Positions 1-7,520 are shown, counted from the stretch's first letter. The stretch is DNA of 11,698 bases from Planctomycetaceae bacterium (GCA_005773145.1 SXHS01000063.1:1-11698); one strand, 5' to 3'. Made by a program: numbers and translations. Notes: a model not told the origin generated them from the letters alone.

Positions 1-32
1 AGCAACAACAAACGACGACGCACGCTGGCCAT
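1..32 (-). CDS. Partial gene downstream of pilT, 5' end only
   Basis: On the minus strand the pilT stop codon TGA (34-32) shares its A with an ATG at 32-30. The frame stays open to the window edge and reads M-A-S-V-R-R-R-L-L-L. A GGGGA stretch at the end of pilT lies a few bases upstream of this ATG and could serve as its ribosome binding site. The 1-nt overlap suggests translational coupling to pilT. Basic residues followed by a leucine run could begin a membrane segment or signal peptide, but ten residues are too few to assign a family. A neighbouring pilus or secretion gene is possible from context only. Confidence 0.4.
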   Translation of the reverse strand, partial: MASVRRRLLL

Positions 33-1225
33 CAAAGAATCCCCGGTTGTGAAACATCGATGCCCTTGAGTGACATCTTGAGCGCCTCGACATTGGGGGC
101 CACCGAGAAGGCCGTTTCTCGATCGATCAATTCATCGTCCACCAACTGTTTCAAGCTCATGGTAAAATCTTGCATCCCGTCGGAAACACTCATGCGGATA
201 ACATCTGGCAATTTCGAATCCTGTCCTTCGAGGATCAGCTTGCGAATCATGGGGCTGAAGGTCATCACTTCGACCGTGGGTACGCGCCCCACATCTTTCT
301 TGATCGACGGCAGCAGTTTTTGGGCGACGATTCCTTTCATGTTGAAAGCGATGGCACTGCGAATGGCGCTGTGCATGGCCTCTGGAAACAAGTCCAGAAT
401 ACGACCAATCGTACTGGCCGAACTGGAAGCATGGATCGTACCAAAAACCAAGTGCCCCGTCTCGGCCGCGTGAATGGCCGTCATGAACGTCTCTTGGTCG
501 CGCATCTCGCCCACCAGAATGATATCCGGGTCTTCGCGAACCGCGTGTTTCATGCCGATCTCGAAATCGCGCACGTCCATGCCGATTTCTCGCTGGTTGA
601 TCAAACACTTGTCTTCGGTGAAGACAAACTCCACCGGATCTTCCAAGGTCAAAATATGCTTGCGGTATTGGCTATTGATGTAATTCAACATCGCGGCAAT
701 GGTGGTACTTTTTCCCGATCCCGTCACCCCCGCCAGGAGAACCATGCCTTGATCGAAATGGCAGAGCGTTTCCACGACTGGGGGCAGGAACAAGCCGGAG
801 AAATCGGGAATGCGATTGTTCACACGACGCGCCACCAAGCCAATCTTACCCATTTGCTGCAGTAGGTTCACGCGAAATCGCCAGGTCACGCCATCGACAT
901 CAATCGTATAGGCAAAGTCCGCGCCACCATCCACATCAAAGATCCGCCGCGAGCGCTCGTTCATCATGGGAAAAAGCAACCGCACCATCTCTTCCAAATC
1001 GATCGGCGGGTGTTTCAGCGGCATGAGTTTTCCACGCACGCGCACGATGGGAGCCTGTCCGACTTTCAGATGCAAGTCACTCCCCTCGAGCTTAACCAGG
1101 GCGCGAAACAGTTTGTCCACCTCACGTTCTTCGTGCTTGCGCAGAAATCGCTCGGCCAAATCCTCTGCCGGCACGGAGGTATCCGCATGGTGGGAACCAT
1201 TGTCTTTGGTCTTCGGTTTTGACAT
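32..1225 (-). CDS. pilT: PilT-type retraction ATPase (type IV pilus twitching motility)
   Basis: This 397-aa protein is a hexameric secretion-superfamily ATPase of the PilT/PilU branch, which powers pilus disassembly at the inner membrane base of type IV pili. An N-terminal PAS-like domain (about 37-135) carries the SDLHLKVG segment typical of PilT. The ATPase core has Walker A GVTGSGKST (166-174), the Asp box HILTLEDPVEF (190-200), Walker B DPDIILVGEMRD (232-243) and the His box AIHAAETGHLVFGTIH (250-265). The length fits PilT (about 340-400 aa), and there is no extra N-terminal domain as in the extension ATPase PilB. A charged tail of about 35 residues precedes the core. The ATG at 1225 has GAGG about 10 nt upstream. 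It lies 75 nt after hisF and overlaps the next gene by 1 nt. PilT and PilU cannot be told apart with certainty here, since no pilus partner genes are visible. Confidence 0.9.
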   Translation of the reverse strand: MSKPKTKDNGSHHADTSVPAEDLAERFLRKHEEREVDKLFRALVKLEGSDLHLKVGQAPIVRVRGKLMPLKHPPIDLEEMVRLLFPMMNERSRRIFDVDGGADFAYTIDVDGVTWRFRVNLLQQMGKIGLVARRVNNRIPDFSGLFLPPVVETLCHFDQGMVLLAGVTGSGKSTTIAAMLNYINSQYRKHILTLEDPVEFVFTEDKCLINQREIGMDVRDFEIGMKHAVREDPDIILVGEMRDQETFMTAIHAAETGHLVFGTIHASSSASTIGRILDLFPEAMHSAIRSAIAFNMKGIVAQKLLPSIKKDVGRVPTVEVMTFSPMIRKLILEGQDSKLPDVIRMSVSDGMQDFTMSLKQLVDDELIDRETAFSVAPNVEALKMSLKGIDVSQPGIL

Positions 1226-1300
1226 GGCCGTCCGTCCTCATCTCGCGCCACGGGGCGCATGGTAGGGGTCGCTCCGCTAATCAGTCACCCGACGCTCCGT

Positions 1301-2068
1301 CTACAACCGTACTGGCACGCCACAGTTCGCCATGGCTTGCTTGGTCTCCCGAATGGTGTATTGGCCAAAATGAAAAATACTGGCCGCCAAAACCGCATCG
1401 GCATGTCCCAGCGTGATGGCGTCGACTAGGTGCTGTGGACACCCAGCACCGCCACTAGCCACCACAGGAATCGTGACGGCCTGGCTGACGGCCGACGTGA
1501 TCTCCAAATCATAGCCATCCTGCGTGCCATCGCGGTCCATGCTGGTCAACACAATCTCTCCCGCTCCCAACCGCTCCACTTCCTGGGCCCATGCCACAGC
1601 CTCGCGCCCGGTCGGCAAACGGCCGCCGTTGATATGGACCTCCCAGACTTCTTTCCCCGCGCGGTCCACCCGCTTGGGATCAATATTGACCACGATACAT
1701 TGGCTGCCAAAGCGGCGGGCCGCCTCACGCACAAAATCGGGATCTCGACAGGCAGCCGAGTTGATGGATACCTTATCACTTCCGGCCGACAGCAGGGCAC
1801 GGATATCCGCCAATGTCCGCACGCCCCCTCCGACGGTCAACGGCATGAAGACCTGTTCGGCTGTCCGCCGCACGACGTCCAACATGATATCGCGCCCCTC
1901 GTGACTGGCGGCGATATCCAAGAAAACCAGCTCATCCGCCCCTTCTTGCTCATAGCGGGCCGCGACCTCCACCGGATCTCCCGCATCGCGCAACTGGAGA
2001 AAATGGGTCCCTTTGACGACACGCCCCCGATCGACGTCGAGGCAGGGAATGACACGTTTAGCAAGCAT
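1301..2068 (-). CDS. hisF: Imidazole glycerol phosphate synthase cyclase subunit HisF
   Basis: HisF is the cyclase half of the HisF-HisH enzyme. It uses ammonia made by HisH to convert PRFAR into imidazole glycerol phosphate (histidine pathway) and AICAR (to purines), in the cytoplasm. The 255-aa length is that of a full (beta/alpha)8 barrel. Both catalytic aspartates sit at their usual positions: D11 in PCLDVD and D130 in VVNIDPKR. The phosphate-binding loops are LTVGGGVR (77-84) and VASGGAG (203-209). The C-terminal end is intact. The ATG at 2068 gives the standard MLAKRVIPCLDVD start, but no clear Shine-Dalgarno sequence precedes it. No hisH, hisA or hisI is present in the window, so the gene stands apart from a histidine operon. 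It sits 99 nt after dinG and 75 nt before pilT. Confidence 0.96.
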   Translation of the reverse strand: MLAKRVIPCLDVDRGRVVKGTHFLQLRDAGDPVEVAARYEQEGADELVFLDIAASHEGRDIMLDVVRRTAEQVFMPLTVGGGVRTLADIRALLSAGSDKVSINSAACRDPDFVREAARRFGSQCIVVNIDPKRVDRAGKEVWEVHINGGRLPTGREAVAWAQEVERLGAGEIVLTSMDRDGTQDGYDLEITSAVSQAVTIPVVASGGAGCPQHLVDAITLGHADAVLAASIFHFGQYTIRETKQAMANCGVPVRL

Positions 2069-2167
2069 GGGCGGAGATTACACGCGGGCACGGATCCGTG
2101 GGGCTGGGAATCCCCAGCAGCTCAACCGGGCAGGCAGATTTCACTCTAAGCGGCCCCCCCGTCGCGG

Positions 2168-4165
2168 TCAACCGACCTCCAGGAATTCCTCGATCCGCTC
2201 ACAGTCCGGTAGCGAGTCCAAAAATTGCCGACCGTAGGGGCGTGTGTGCACCCGCGGGTCCAGGACCACAACCATCCCCCGATCCTGCTGGGTACGGATC
2301 AGTCGGCCAAACCCCTGGCGGAATTTGAGGATGGCGCTGGGGAGCTGGTAGTCCCGAAACGGGTTCCCCCCCGCCTGCTGGATGGCTTCCATCCGCGCCT
2401 CCAACAGCGGATGGTCCGGGACGGCGAACGGCAATTTGGTGATGATCACATTTTGCAGGGCCTTCCCGGGCACATCGACCCCCTGCCAGAAGCTGTCCGC
2501 GCCCAAGAGCACGCCGCGTGGATTATCCTTAAATCGTTCCAGCAATCGATGCCGGGGAGTTCCATCCGCCTGGCTGTAGAGCGCCAGATCTTGCTCGGCC
2601 AACCAGGCCACCAAACGGGCCTGTACGCCGCGCAACATCTGATAGCTCGTAAAAAGTATGAAGGCATGTCCATCCGTGCGAGCCACATAGCGGCGAATCA
2701 TCTCCGCGCACAATCGCTCGTAGTTGACCCGATCGGAGCTGGGGTCCGGCAAGCCGCGCACGAGAATCAATTGCGCCTGCCGCCGGTAGTCGAAGGGGCT
2801 CCCCACGCGCAGGGTTTGGCAATCGGCCAAACCGACGGATTTTCGAAAAAAGTCAAAGGATCCCGCACGGCCTACGGACAGCGTCGCACTCGTCATCACG
2901 ACCGTCCGCACCTGCTGAAACAATTGCCTATGCAATTCAGGCCCCACACGTAGCGGCGCCGCCGCCAGGGCCACGCGGGATGGTCCACGACGCGATGCGG
3001 TCTGCTCCACCCAATACACCGATTCTGGCAGGCGTTGCTCAATCCACTGATCAAGAGCGCCCGCCACCGTCAACGCCCGAGCCCCCGCCGACATCAGATC
3101 TTGCTGTTCGGTCGCTGCGTCGACGTCTTTGCTGCGGCGTTCCAATAATTCTGCTAAACGACGCAACTCGGGGCTGAGCGGATTCTTCGCGACGTCGGGG
3201 TGGCGAACCCGTCCGGTACGGTTCGCATCTTCGCTGATCCATTCCCGCATATCGTCGAAGACCTCATCCGCCAACATGCGGCAGCGATCCACCAGTTGTT
3301 GCCCTTCCGTCATCTGGTAGTGGACCAGCAGACCCTTGTTGGTCCGATCGTTGTAAAGTTTATTGAGCAGGTATTCCACCTGCCCGGTAGTCACCCCCAA
3401 TCCCAGATGTTCGCTGGCCACCGCTTCCAAGGTATGGGCTTCATCAAAAATCACCGCGTCGTAGTCAGGAAGCAGTTTGACTCCGGCGCCTCGCAGGGCC
3501 AAATCCGAAAAAAACAGGGCGTGATTGACGACCAGAATCTGCGCATTGTGCGTTCTTTGTCGGGCTTTGAAGTAGAAGCACTGCTGGTGCGTCGGACAAT
3601 GACGACTCATGCAGTTGCCACTATCGCTGGACACTTCGTCCCACACATCGGAATCGGGCCGATATTCCAGATCGCTCAGCGACCCATCGTGTGTCTTGTC
3701 CGACCATGCGGCGATGGCCTCCAACTGCTGTTGCTGTTCCGATTGCGTGAACAAGTGTCTGGCACGTTTGCGGGCATTGTCCAGCCGCCGGCGACTCAGG
3801 TAATTCCGACGCCCCTTAACCAGCACCGCGGAGAACTCTCGCGGAATCACGCTATTGAGCAGGGGCAGATCCTTGGCCATCAGCTGTTCCTGCAGGCTAA
3901 TGGTATGCGTCGACACGACTAGCCGCTTCACTTCGCCGGCCTCGCCCCCCTCCCCTGCCGTCACGGCCAGGATGGCGGGGACCAGGTAGCCAAAGCTCTT
4001 CCCCACGCCCGTCCCCGCCTCGACGACCTGATGATGCCCCTTTTCCAAGGCACCCTGCACGGCACTCGCCATGTCCAGTTGTTCTGGCCGCATCTCATAG
4101 CCGGGCAACCGACGAGCAATGCTGCCGGCTGGCCCCAGGATATCCAACAGCGATAGCTGCATCAT
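2168..4165 (-). CDS. dinG: DinG-like XPD/Rad3-family ATP-dependent DNA helicase
   Basis: This 665-aa superfamily 2 helicase resembles DinG/YoaA, 5'-3' DNA helicases linked to repair and to clearing R-loops and stalled forks. Visible motifs are Walker A GTGVGKS (51-57), motif II DEAH (241-244), motif III TSATLS (425-430), motif V GADSFWQGVDVPG (555-567) and motif VI QGFGRLIR (617-624). The Fe-S region keeps three cysteines, C185, C190 and C196, with the same 5- and 6-residue steps as E. coli DinG. The position expected for the first ligand reads KGRRNYLS, with Ser124 in place of Cys. No exonuclease domain is fused at the N terminus. Two ATGs lie side by side (4165 and 4162). AGCAGG a few bases upstream suits the second at least as well. 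The thiG stop is only 8 nt away, so the two genes are probably co-transcribed. Confidence 0.9.
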   Translation of the reverse strand: MMQLSLLDILGPAGSIARRLPGYEMRPEQLDMASAVQGALEKGHHQVVEAGTGVGKSFGYLVPAILAVTAGEGGEAGEVKRLVVSTHTISLQEQLMAKDLPLLNSVIPREFSAVLVKGRRNYLSRRRLDNARKRARHLFTQSEQQQQLEAIAAWSDKTHDGSLSDLEYRPDSDVWDEVSSDSGNCMSRHCPTHQQCFYFKARQRTHNAQILVVNHALFFSDLALRGAGVKLLPDYDAVIFDEAHTLEAVASEHLGLGVTTGQVEYLLNKLYNDRTNKGLLVHYQMTEGQQLVDRCRMLADEVFDDMREWISEDANRTGRVRHPDVAKNPLSPELRRLAELLERRSKDVDAATEQQDLMSAGARALTVAGALDQWIEQRLPESVYWVEQTASRRGPSRVALAAAPLRVGPELHRQLFQQVRTVVMTSATLSVGRAGSFDFFRKSVGLADCQTLRVGSPFDYRRQAQLILVRGLPDPSSDRVNYERLCAEMIRRYVARTDGHAFILFTSYQMLRGVQARLVAWLAEQDLALYSQADGTPRHRLLERFKDNPRGVLLGADSFWQGVDVPGKALQNVIITKLPFAVPDHPLLEARMEAIQQAGGNPFRDYQLPSAILKFRQGFGRLIRTQQDRGMVVVLDPRVHTRPYGRQFLDSLPDCERIEEFLEVG

Positions 4166-4173
4166 GAGCCTGC

Positions 4174-5022
4174 TTAAAGGGCCGGCCGGTTCACGGCGGC
4201 GATATGGCCTTCTTCCGGGCTGCTAGCCGTGGCGTACAATCGTTTGGGAATCCGCCCCGCTCGGTACGCCAACCGCCCGGCCTCAACTCCGGCCCGCATC
4301 GCCGCCGCCATGACAACCGGATCGCGCGCGTGGGCGACGGCCGTGTTCAACAGCACGCCATCCGCCCCCAATTCCATGGCGACCGCCACATCGCTCGCGG
4401 TCCCAACCCCCGCGTCGATAATGACGGGATACGTGGGGTCCGTCCCCTTGAGATACTCCAAGCAGATACGCAGATTATTGGCGTTCAAGATGCCCTGCCC
4501 GGAACCGATGGGACTGCCGGCTGGCATCACACTCACGGCGCCCGCTTCCTTGAGCCGACGCGCTACGACAGGATCGTCGCTCGTGTAACACAGCACCTGA
4601 AAACCGTCGGCCACTAGCCGCTCCGTCGCTTCTAGGGTGGCAATTGGGTCCGGGAGCAGGGTCTTGTTATCTCCCAAGACTTCCAATTTAACCCAATCGG
4701 CACCGGGGTTTTCGAGTCCCAGCAGGATCTCTCGTCCCAAGCGGGCCGTGCGCACAGCGTCGTCCGCCGTGTAGCAACCGGCCGTATTGGGGAGCAAAAT
4801 GTACCGCTGCAAGTCAAGATAATCCAGCAAGTTCTTGCCCGCTGGATCGTAGAGACGATCGCGGCGAACGGCGACCGTCACGCAATCGGTCCCTGAAGCT
4901 AGCAGCGACTCTGCCATGCACTCTAAGGACTCATACTTGCCCGTTCCCACGATCAGTCGGCTGCGCAGCCGATGCGTGCCCAAGCAAAGTTCGTCCGCGT
5001 CCGTGGAAGCCACTGCCGACAT
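4174..5022 (-). CDS. thiG: Thiazole synthase ThiG
   Basis: ThiG forms the thiazole phosphate moiety of thiamine from 1-deoxy-D-xylulose 5-phosphate, dehydroglycine and the ThiS thiocarboxylate. The 282-aa barrel has the expected GTGKY segment (26-30), the Schiff-base lysine K112 in WVKLEVLGD (110-118), PAGSPIGSGQG (167-177), the phosphate-site IIDAGVGTASD (201-211) and LLNTAVA (224-230). The N terminus is about 15 residues longer than minimal ThiG. The ATG at 5022 is preceded by GGGGA with 8 nt spacing, which supports this start. It follows thiS by 98 nt and precedes dinG by 8 nt. The glycine- or tyrosine-dependent partner (ThiO or ThiH) and the adenylyltransferase ThiF are not in the window. 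I see no TPP riboswitch signature upstream. Confidence 0.96.
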   Translation of the reverse strand: MSAVASTDADELCLGTHRLRSRLIVGTGKYESLECMAESLLASGTDCVTVAVRRDRLYDPAGKNLLDYLDLQRYILLPNTAGCYTADDAVRTARLGREILLGLENPGADWVKLEVLGDNKTLLPDPIATLEATERLVADGFQVLCYTSDDPVVARRLKEAGAVSVMPAGSPIGSGQGILNANNLRICLEYLKGTDPTYPVIIDAGVGTASDVAVAMELGADGVLLNTAVAHARDPVVMAAAMRAGVEAGRLAYRAGRIPKRLYATASSPEEGHIAAVNRPAL

Positions 5023-5120
5023 TAGGCGATTCCCCGATCTATTTGGCTATAGGGTGTACGGAGCAAGGCGCCCGACCACAACTCGCGGTACCCGCTGACC
5101 TCAGTCGGTTTACCCACACC

Positions 5121-5330
5121 CTAGCCACCTCCGACCAACGTGACGATTTCTAACTGGTCGCCAGGCTGCAATTGACGCGAGTCATGGTGGCTGCGCGGCA
5201 CGAGTTGTTGATTGACTTCAACTGCCACACGACGTGCATCCACTTTGAGTTCGCCCAACAGCTGGCCAATCGTTGTTCCTAAACCGACGGAGTGAGGCTC
5301 GGCATTCAGTGTAATCTCAAACGCTTGCAT
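5121..5330 (-). CDS. thiS: Sulfur carrier protein ThiS
   Basis: ThiS is a small ubiquitin-fold protein whose C-terminal Gly-Gly is adenylated and turned into a thiocarboxylate that donates sulfur to ThiG. The 69-aa product ends in EIVTLVGGG, so the essential terminal Gly-Gly is intact. The body (hydrophobic strand at the start, then TIGQLLGEL helix, RRVAVEVNQQLVPR strand, and PGDQLEIVTLVGGG end) fits the family in order and length. The chosen start is the ATG at 5330, because GAGG sits 5 nt upstream. Two in-frame GTG codons just before it (5336, 5333) overlap that binding site. It lies 47 nt after the unknown membrane protein gene and 98 nt before thiG, which is the biochemically expected partner. 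Confidence 0.93.
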   Translation of the reverse strand: MQAFEITLNAEPHSVGLGTTIGQLLGELKVDARRVAVEVNQQLVPRSHHDSRQLQPGDQLEIVTLVGGG

Positions 5331-5377
5331 CACCACCTCGCATCACCACCGGACGGTTCACGAACAACCAGGCCAAG

Positions 5378-6004
5378 CTAATCGCGGATCGGAATACTAC
5401 GTGCCGCGCCGATATCGAGCAACGACAACGTGCCCGCCTGAGGTCGACCGATGGCCGCCGCATCACGACGCCACTGTACACCATAGGCACCGAAGCGGCC
5501 CGTATTGGTATCAATAACATAGGCAATCGAGGCCGCAGGTCGCGAGGCCCCCGGACCGCGGGCAAAACCCACCATCCCCGTAACAAGCAGAAAGCGAGGC
5601 TTCTTGGATTGCTCGATGTTCAAATCGCGCAACACATTGGCCTTAAACAGCCCTGCGAATTTTCCCGTGCGTTGACTGAGCACGGTGCACTGCAAGTCGC
5701 CCGTGACGAAGTCGAGTACATAAAAGCCCTCGACATCCTCGTCGACCGGCCCCGTGGCGACTGCCATGGTATCGCTGCTGTCGGTGGCCGTCGCGTGTAG
5801 TGGCGTCTCCCAGCCGGAGAGGACCAAGCCGGCGGGTCCATGAACCAAGGTATTCCAGCCCAGCAGCGACAGTCCCGCGAGCATCATCCCAACGGCCCCG
5901 AGCGCCACCCCCACGGCCAACACGCCCCACCTGCGTCTGGTCTTCCGTACCAGGGGCCATGGCCAGCGCGATCGCTGCGCATCCCATCCACGATGGTCAT
6001 CCAT
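5378..6004 (-). CDS. Single-pass membrane-anchored protein of unknown function
   Basis: I do not recognise the family. The ATG at 6004 is chosen because AGAGGA lies 9 nt upstream; this gives 208 aa. The N terminus is strongly basic (RKTRRR around 20-25), followed by one hydrophobic helix (about 28-50). By the positive-inside rule the remaining 155 residues face outward. The exported part has two short, similar-looking segments, GFYVLDFVTGDLQC (93-106) and AYVIDTNTGRFGAYGVQW (161-178). Each is a strand followed by an Asp-x-x-Thr-Gly turn, separated by KPRFLLVTGMVGF (135-147). The single cysteine is C106. The pattern recalls beta-rich folds, but no catalytic motif stands out. It is the first gene of the leftward block and precedes thiS by 47 nt, yet nothing in it points to thiamine metabolism. 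Similar proteins in planctomycetes are my expectation, not something checked. Confidence 0.75.
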   Translation of the reverse strand: MDDHRGWDAQRSRWPWPLVRKTRRRWGVLAVGVALGAVGMMLAGLSLLGWNTLVHGPAGLVLSGWETPLHATATDSSDTMAVATGPVDEDVEGFYVLDFVTGDLQCTVLSQRTGKFAGLFKANVLRDLNIEQSKKPRFLLVTGMVGFARGPGASRPAASIAYVIDTNTGRFGAYGVQWRRDAAAIGRPQAGTLSLLDIGAARSIPIRD

Positions 6005-6123
6005 AAATCGTGATCCTCTTGATGCTTTCTGAAATGCGTGTTTTCTGAAACTTATCTTCACCCGATGTGCATGCCTGCAAACGGCTCTCCCCAACGGCCG
6101 CCGTCGGCCCCCAACTCTTGCAT

Positions 6124-6184
6124 CCTATCGACTTTTCTCAATCCCTTCCAGCTGAAAAGCCCCGCGTGACGGGCTGTCGATAGG
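6124..6184. other. Nested inverted repeats able to form a three-way junction
   Basis: The outer arms CCTATCGAC (6124-6132) and GTCGATAGG (6176-6184) are exact inverted repeats of 9 nt. Directly inside are TTTTC (6133-6137) paired with GAAAA (6154-6158), then GCCC (6159-6162) paired with GGGC (6171-6174). One T (6175) is the only unpaired base at the junction. Loops are 16 nt and 8 nt. The fold is possible as RNA from either strand. It lies about 120 nt from the leftward start codon and 140 nt from the rightward one, so it could be a leader RNA, a small RNA, or a protein-binding element. It matches no riboswitch consensus that I know. Confidence 0.35.
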
Positions 6185-6223
6185 GGCCGAATCTGATAGA
6201 AATAGGGCAAGCCGAGGGTCTGG

Positions 6224-6244
6224 GTGGCACCAGTGGCACGCCAC
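6224..6244. repeat. Short GTGGCAC direct repeat with mini-hairpin
   Basis: GTGGCAC occurs at 6224-6230 and again at 6233-6239 (9-nt period). The second copy runs into GCCAC, so GTGGC-AC-GCCAC (6233-6244) is a small hairpin. It could be a remnant of a dispersed intergenic repeat, as such GTGGCAC-type elements seem to occur in planctomycete genomes, but one window cannot show dispersal. Confidence 0.3.
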
Positions 6245-6323
6245 AAGCGTCTGCTCCGCCCCCTGCTGCGAGCCACGGATTGCGATCTCGAAACCAGACG
6301 AACCAGATTAGATGGGGAACGCG

Positions 6324-7520
6324 ATGGGAACCAATGAGCCGTTGAATCGAAAACTTCGCATGGCGCTCGTGGGTGGCGGCCGGGGTGCTTTCATTGGACG
6401 CGTGCATGCGACGGCCGCCGTGTTGGACAATCGAGCGACCTTGGTTGCCGGAGCCCTTTCGTCCGATCCACAGCTGGCCAAGGAATCGGCGCCGGATTAC
6501 GACATCGCTGCGAATCGGGCCTACGCTTCGTACCAGGAGCTGATCGAAGGTGAGCGGCGTCTGGCAGCAGATGAACGAGTGGATTTCATTTCGATCGCGA
6601 CCCCCAACCACATGCACTTCGAGATTGCCCGAGCCGCCTTGCTGGGTGGGTTTCACGTCTTATGCGACAAGCCCATGACGTTTGACCTAGCCCAGGCCGA
6701 GGAGTTGGCCGCCATCGTGGATCGCACGCAGTCTGTGTTTGCGCTCACTCACAATTACACGGGCTATCCGCTCGTTCGACAGGCCCGCGAGATGATCTTG
6801 GGGGGCGAATTGGGGGAAATTCACGCCGTCCGCGCCGTGTATGCCCAAGGCTGGCTGCGATCCCGGCTGGAGAACGCCAAGCAGAAGCAAGCATCGTGGC
6901 GAACCGATCCACAACGGAGCGGTGCTGCGGGGTGCTTTGGCGATATCGGATCACATTCGTTCAATCTGGCCCGTTACATGACGGGAGCGCTGCCGGAATC
7001 CGTCAGTGCGCATCTACGGACCTTCGAGCAGGGACGGCAATTGGACGACTATGGGACGGCGATCATCCGCTTTCAAAACGGCGCTTTAGGAACTGTGACC
7101 GCATCACAAATCAGCCATGGCCGAGAAAACGATTTGCTTATCGAGATCGACGGCACGCTGGCTTCGCTGAGCTGGCGTCAAGAGAATCCGAACGAGCTGT
7201 GGGTGCGTCGCAATGGGCAAGCCCACCAGTTGTACACGCGGAATCCCAATGCACCCTACACCAACACGTCGGGGCAAGCGGCTTGTCGCCTGCCAGCCGG
7301 GCATCCTGAAGGGTTCTTCGAGGCCTTTGGGAATATCTATCGGTTCGCGTACGACGACATGGTGCGTCATGCCACCGGTCAGGCATTCGACCGCGTGAAC
7401 ACCATTTATCCCAACGTGCGGGACGGGGTGGAAGGAATGCTGTTTATCCAACAGTGTGTGCAGAGCAGCAAGCAGAATGGCGCCTGGTTGCCACTAAAAC
7501 ATGAACTTGCCCGCCCATAA
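6324..7520 (+). CDS. Gfo/Idh/MocA-family NAD(P)-dependent oxidoreductase
   Basis: The Gfo/Idh/MocA fold is a Rossmann domain followed by an alpha/beta catalytic domain. It typically oxidises or reduces a sugar or cyclitol hydroxyl using NAD(P)(H). Positions here count from the ATG at 6312. The cofactor loop ALVGGGRGAFIGRVH is at 18-32, SIATPNHMHFEIA at 94-106, the DKP motif with its conserved lysine (K120) at 119-121, and the catalytic GDIGSHSFN at 210-218 (D211, H215). The GGGxGxFIGxVH form marks a subfamily of uncharacterised dehydrogenases, so the substrate is unknown. No Tat or Sec signal is visible, so it is probably cytoplasmic. The start at 6324 is preferred because GGGGA sits 5 nt upstream; the in-frame ATG at 6312 has no such site. 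The stop TAA shares its last base with the kinase ATG, which makes it the first gene of a coupled three-gene operon. Confidence 0.92.
   Translation: MGTNEPLNRKLRMALVGGGRGAFIGRVHATAAVLDNRATLVAGALSSDPQLAKESAPDYDIAANRAYASYQELIEGERRLAADERVDFISIATPNHMHFEIARAALLGGFHVLCDKPMTFDLAQAEELAAIVDRTQSVFALTHNYTGYPLVRQAREMILGGELGEIHAVRAVYAQGWLRSRLENAKQKQASWRTDPQRSGAAGCFGDIGSHSFNLARYMTGALPESVSAHLRTFEQGRQLDDYGTAIIRFQNGALGTVTASQISHGRENDLLIEIDGTLASLSWRQENPNELWVRRNGQAHQLYTRNPNAPYTNTSGQAACRLPAGHPEGFFEAFGNIYRFAYDDMVRHATGQAFDRVNTIYPNVRDGVEGMLFIQQCVQSSKQNGAWLPLKHELARP

Larger units (their letters stand above)
5998..6323. promoter_or_regulatory. Divergent intergenic region between the leftward block and the dehydrogenase operon
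   Basis: This region of about 320 nt must hold promoters for both directions, but I cannot point to convincing -35/-10 pairs on either strand. What can be seen: a Shine-Dalgarno AGAGGA for the leftward gene (about 6014-6019); a GC hairpin with 5-bp stem, GGCCG-CCGT-CGGCC (6096-6109), flanked by direct CCCCAAC copies; the nested inverted repeat at 6124-6184; a GTGGCAC direct repeat (6224-6239); and GGGGA (6314-6318) as a likely ribosome binding site for the ATG at 6324. Short open frames on the minus strand here have no binding site and look like chance. Confidence 0.55.

Noticed and set aside
170..865. Long plus-strand open frame antisense to pilT, and similar long frames opposite dinG, hisF and the desaturase
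   Set aside because: They are reverse-frame shadows of strongly supported genes. Their products show no recognisable motifs.
1245..1258. GCGCC-ACGG-GGCGC mini-hairpin upstream of pilT
   Set aside because: A 5-bp stem is common by chance in GC-rich DNA. Its place next to the pilT ribosome binding site is suggestive but too weak to call.
2103..2118. GCTGGG-AATC-CCCAGC hairpin between dinG and hisF as a terminator
   Set aside because: The 6-bp stem has no T-run on either strand, so it is not supported as an intrinsic terminator.
5023..5120. TPP riboswitch or other leader between thiS and thiG
   Set aside because: I looked for the CUGAGA and the conserved P4-P5 segments of the TPP riboswitch here and in 6005-6323, and found none on the coding strand.
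6058..6276. Minus-strand open frame of 72 codons in the divergent region
   Set aside because: There is no Shine-Dalgarno sequence, it is arginine-rich, and it runs straight through the nested inverted repeat. A small gene cannot be excluded but nothing supports one.
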